A stretch of DNA of 5,354 nt from Candidatus Zixiibacteriota bacterium. Lineage in GTDB: Bacteria > Zixibacteria > MSB-5A5 > SM1-73. The position numbers and the translations under genes are program-made. Below, in pieces: positions 5,272 through 5,354 of this stretch; the stretch's first letter is position 1; every line of letters begins with the position of its first letter. The notes under the pieces were generated by a model. That model saw only the letters and a program-made list of their open reading frames with translations. It was not told the origin of the DNA and did no database searches. The stretch is from contig JAGMFA010000144.1 of NCBI GenBank assembly GCA_023127875.1, positions 1 through 5,354 of the forward strand. The letters are read 5' to 3'.

Positions 5272-5354
5272 CCCCCCTTTAGAAAAGGGGGGAAGGGGAG
5301 ATTCGTATGAATGCATACGCATTTAAAACTTGGAAAATCCCCCTAAATCCCAAT
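5272..5354. repeat. C/G-run dispersed repeat with internal palindromes, continuing past the right edge
   Basis: CCCCCCTTT (5272-5280) and AAAGGGGGG (5284-5292) form a perfect 9-bp stem around AGA. A GGGGAGATT stretch follows, then CGTATG/CATACG (5304-5309 and 5314-5319, loop AATG), then AATCCCCCTAAATCCC to the end. Repeats built from CCCCCTTT/AAAGGGGG and AAATCCCCC blocks are scattered through many uncultured bacterial genomes. The element is cut by the window edge. Confidence 0.55.

Overview
The window carries an anaerobic hydrogen/NADH metabolism locus with all genes on the minus strand, so transcription runs from high to low coordinates. In transcription order it holds: (1) a DRTGG domain fused to a GHKL-type ATPase (5112 to 4327); (2) a compact two-gene DUF433/DUF5615 toxin-antitoxin-like module (4117 to 3524); (3) a PAS-less [FeFe]-hydrogenase-like protein of the putative sensory type (3351 to 2083); (4) a NuoE/HydC-like [2Fe-2S] subunit (2039 to 1587); and (5) a NuoF/HydB-like NADH/FMN flavoprotein (1594 to the left edge). 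The last gene was read directly from the sequence. It is open for 531 codons and is cut before its expected C-terminal ferredoxin domain.

The organism is probably a strictly anaerobic bacterium: [FeFe]-hydrogenase sequence, HydB/HydC-type NADH subunits, Shine-Dalgarno sites, and GTG/TTG starts. The DRTGG/ATPase/sensory-hydrogenase/NuoEF grouping is familiar from fermentative and acetogenic Clostridia and from uncultured anaerobic lineages. The right end holds imperfect-hairpin repeats of a type common in environmental genomes. The phylum cannot be fixed from this window.

How the parts may work together (inference): the sensory hydrogenase would sense H2 or redox state, the DRTGG-ATPase fusion would pass on the signal through nucleotide binding or phosphorylation, and NuoE/NuoF would be the NADH-oxidising half of a bifurcating hydrogenase. 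The catalytic HydA would then lie just beyond the left edge.

The most unusual feature is that this regulatory operon is interrupted between the DRTGG-ATPase and the sensory hydrogenase by a 762-bp block carrying the toxin-antitoxin-like pair. On each side of the block is an imperfect palindrome resembling an integron attC site. The two outer boxes that would belong to a single circular cassette are exact complements over 10 bp, which is what integron cassette insertion predicts. No integrase gene is visible. Other points are a histidine where the hydrogenase proton-shuttle cysteine normally sits, a histidine in place of a ferredoxin cysteine, and two adjacent hairpins that differ by a compensatory base-pair swap.

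Gene-free stretches: 3352-3523 holds the downstream attC-like site and the hydrogenase ribosome binding site. 4118-4326 holds the upstream attC-like site and the paired hairpins. 5113-5354 holds a ribosome binding site, a weak promoter candidate and two repeat families.
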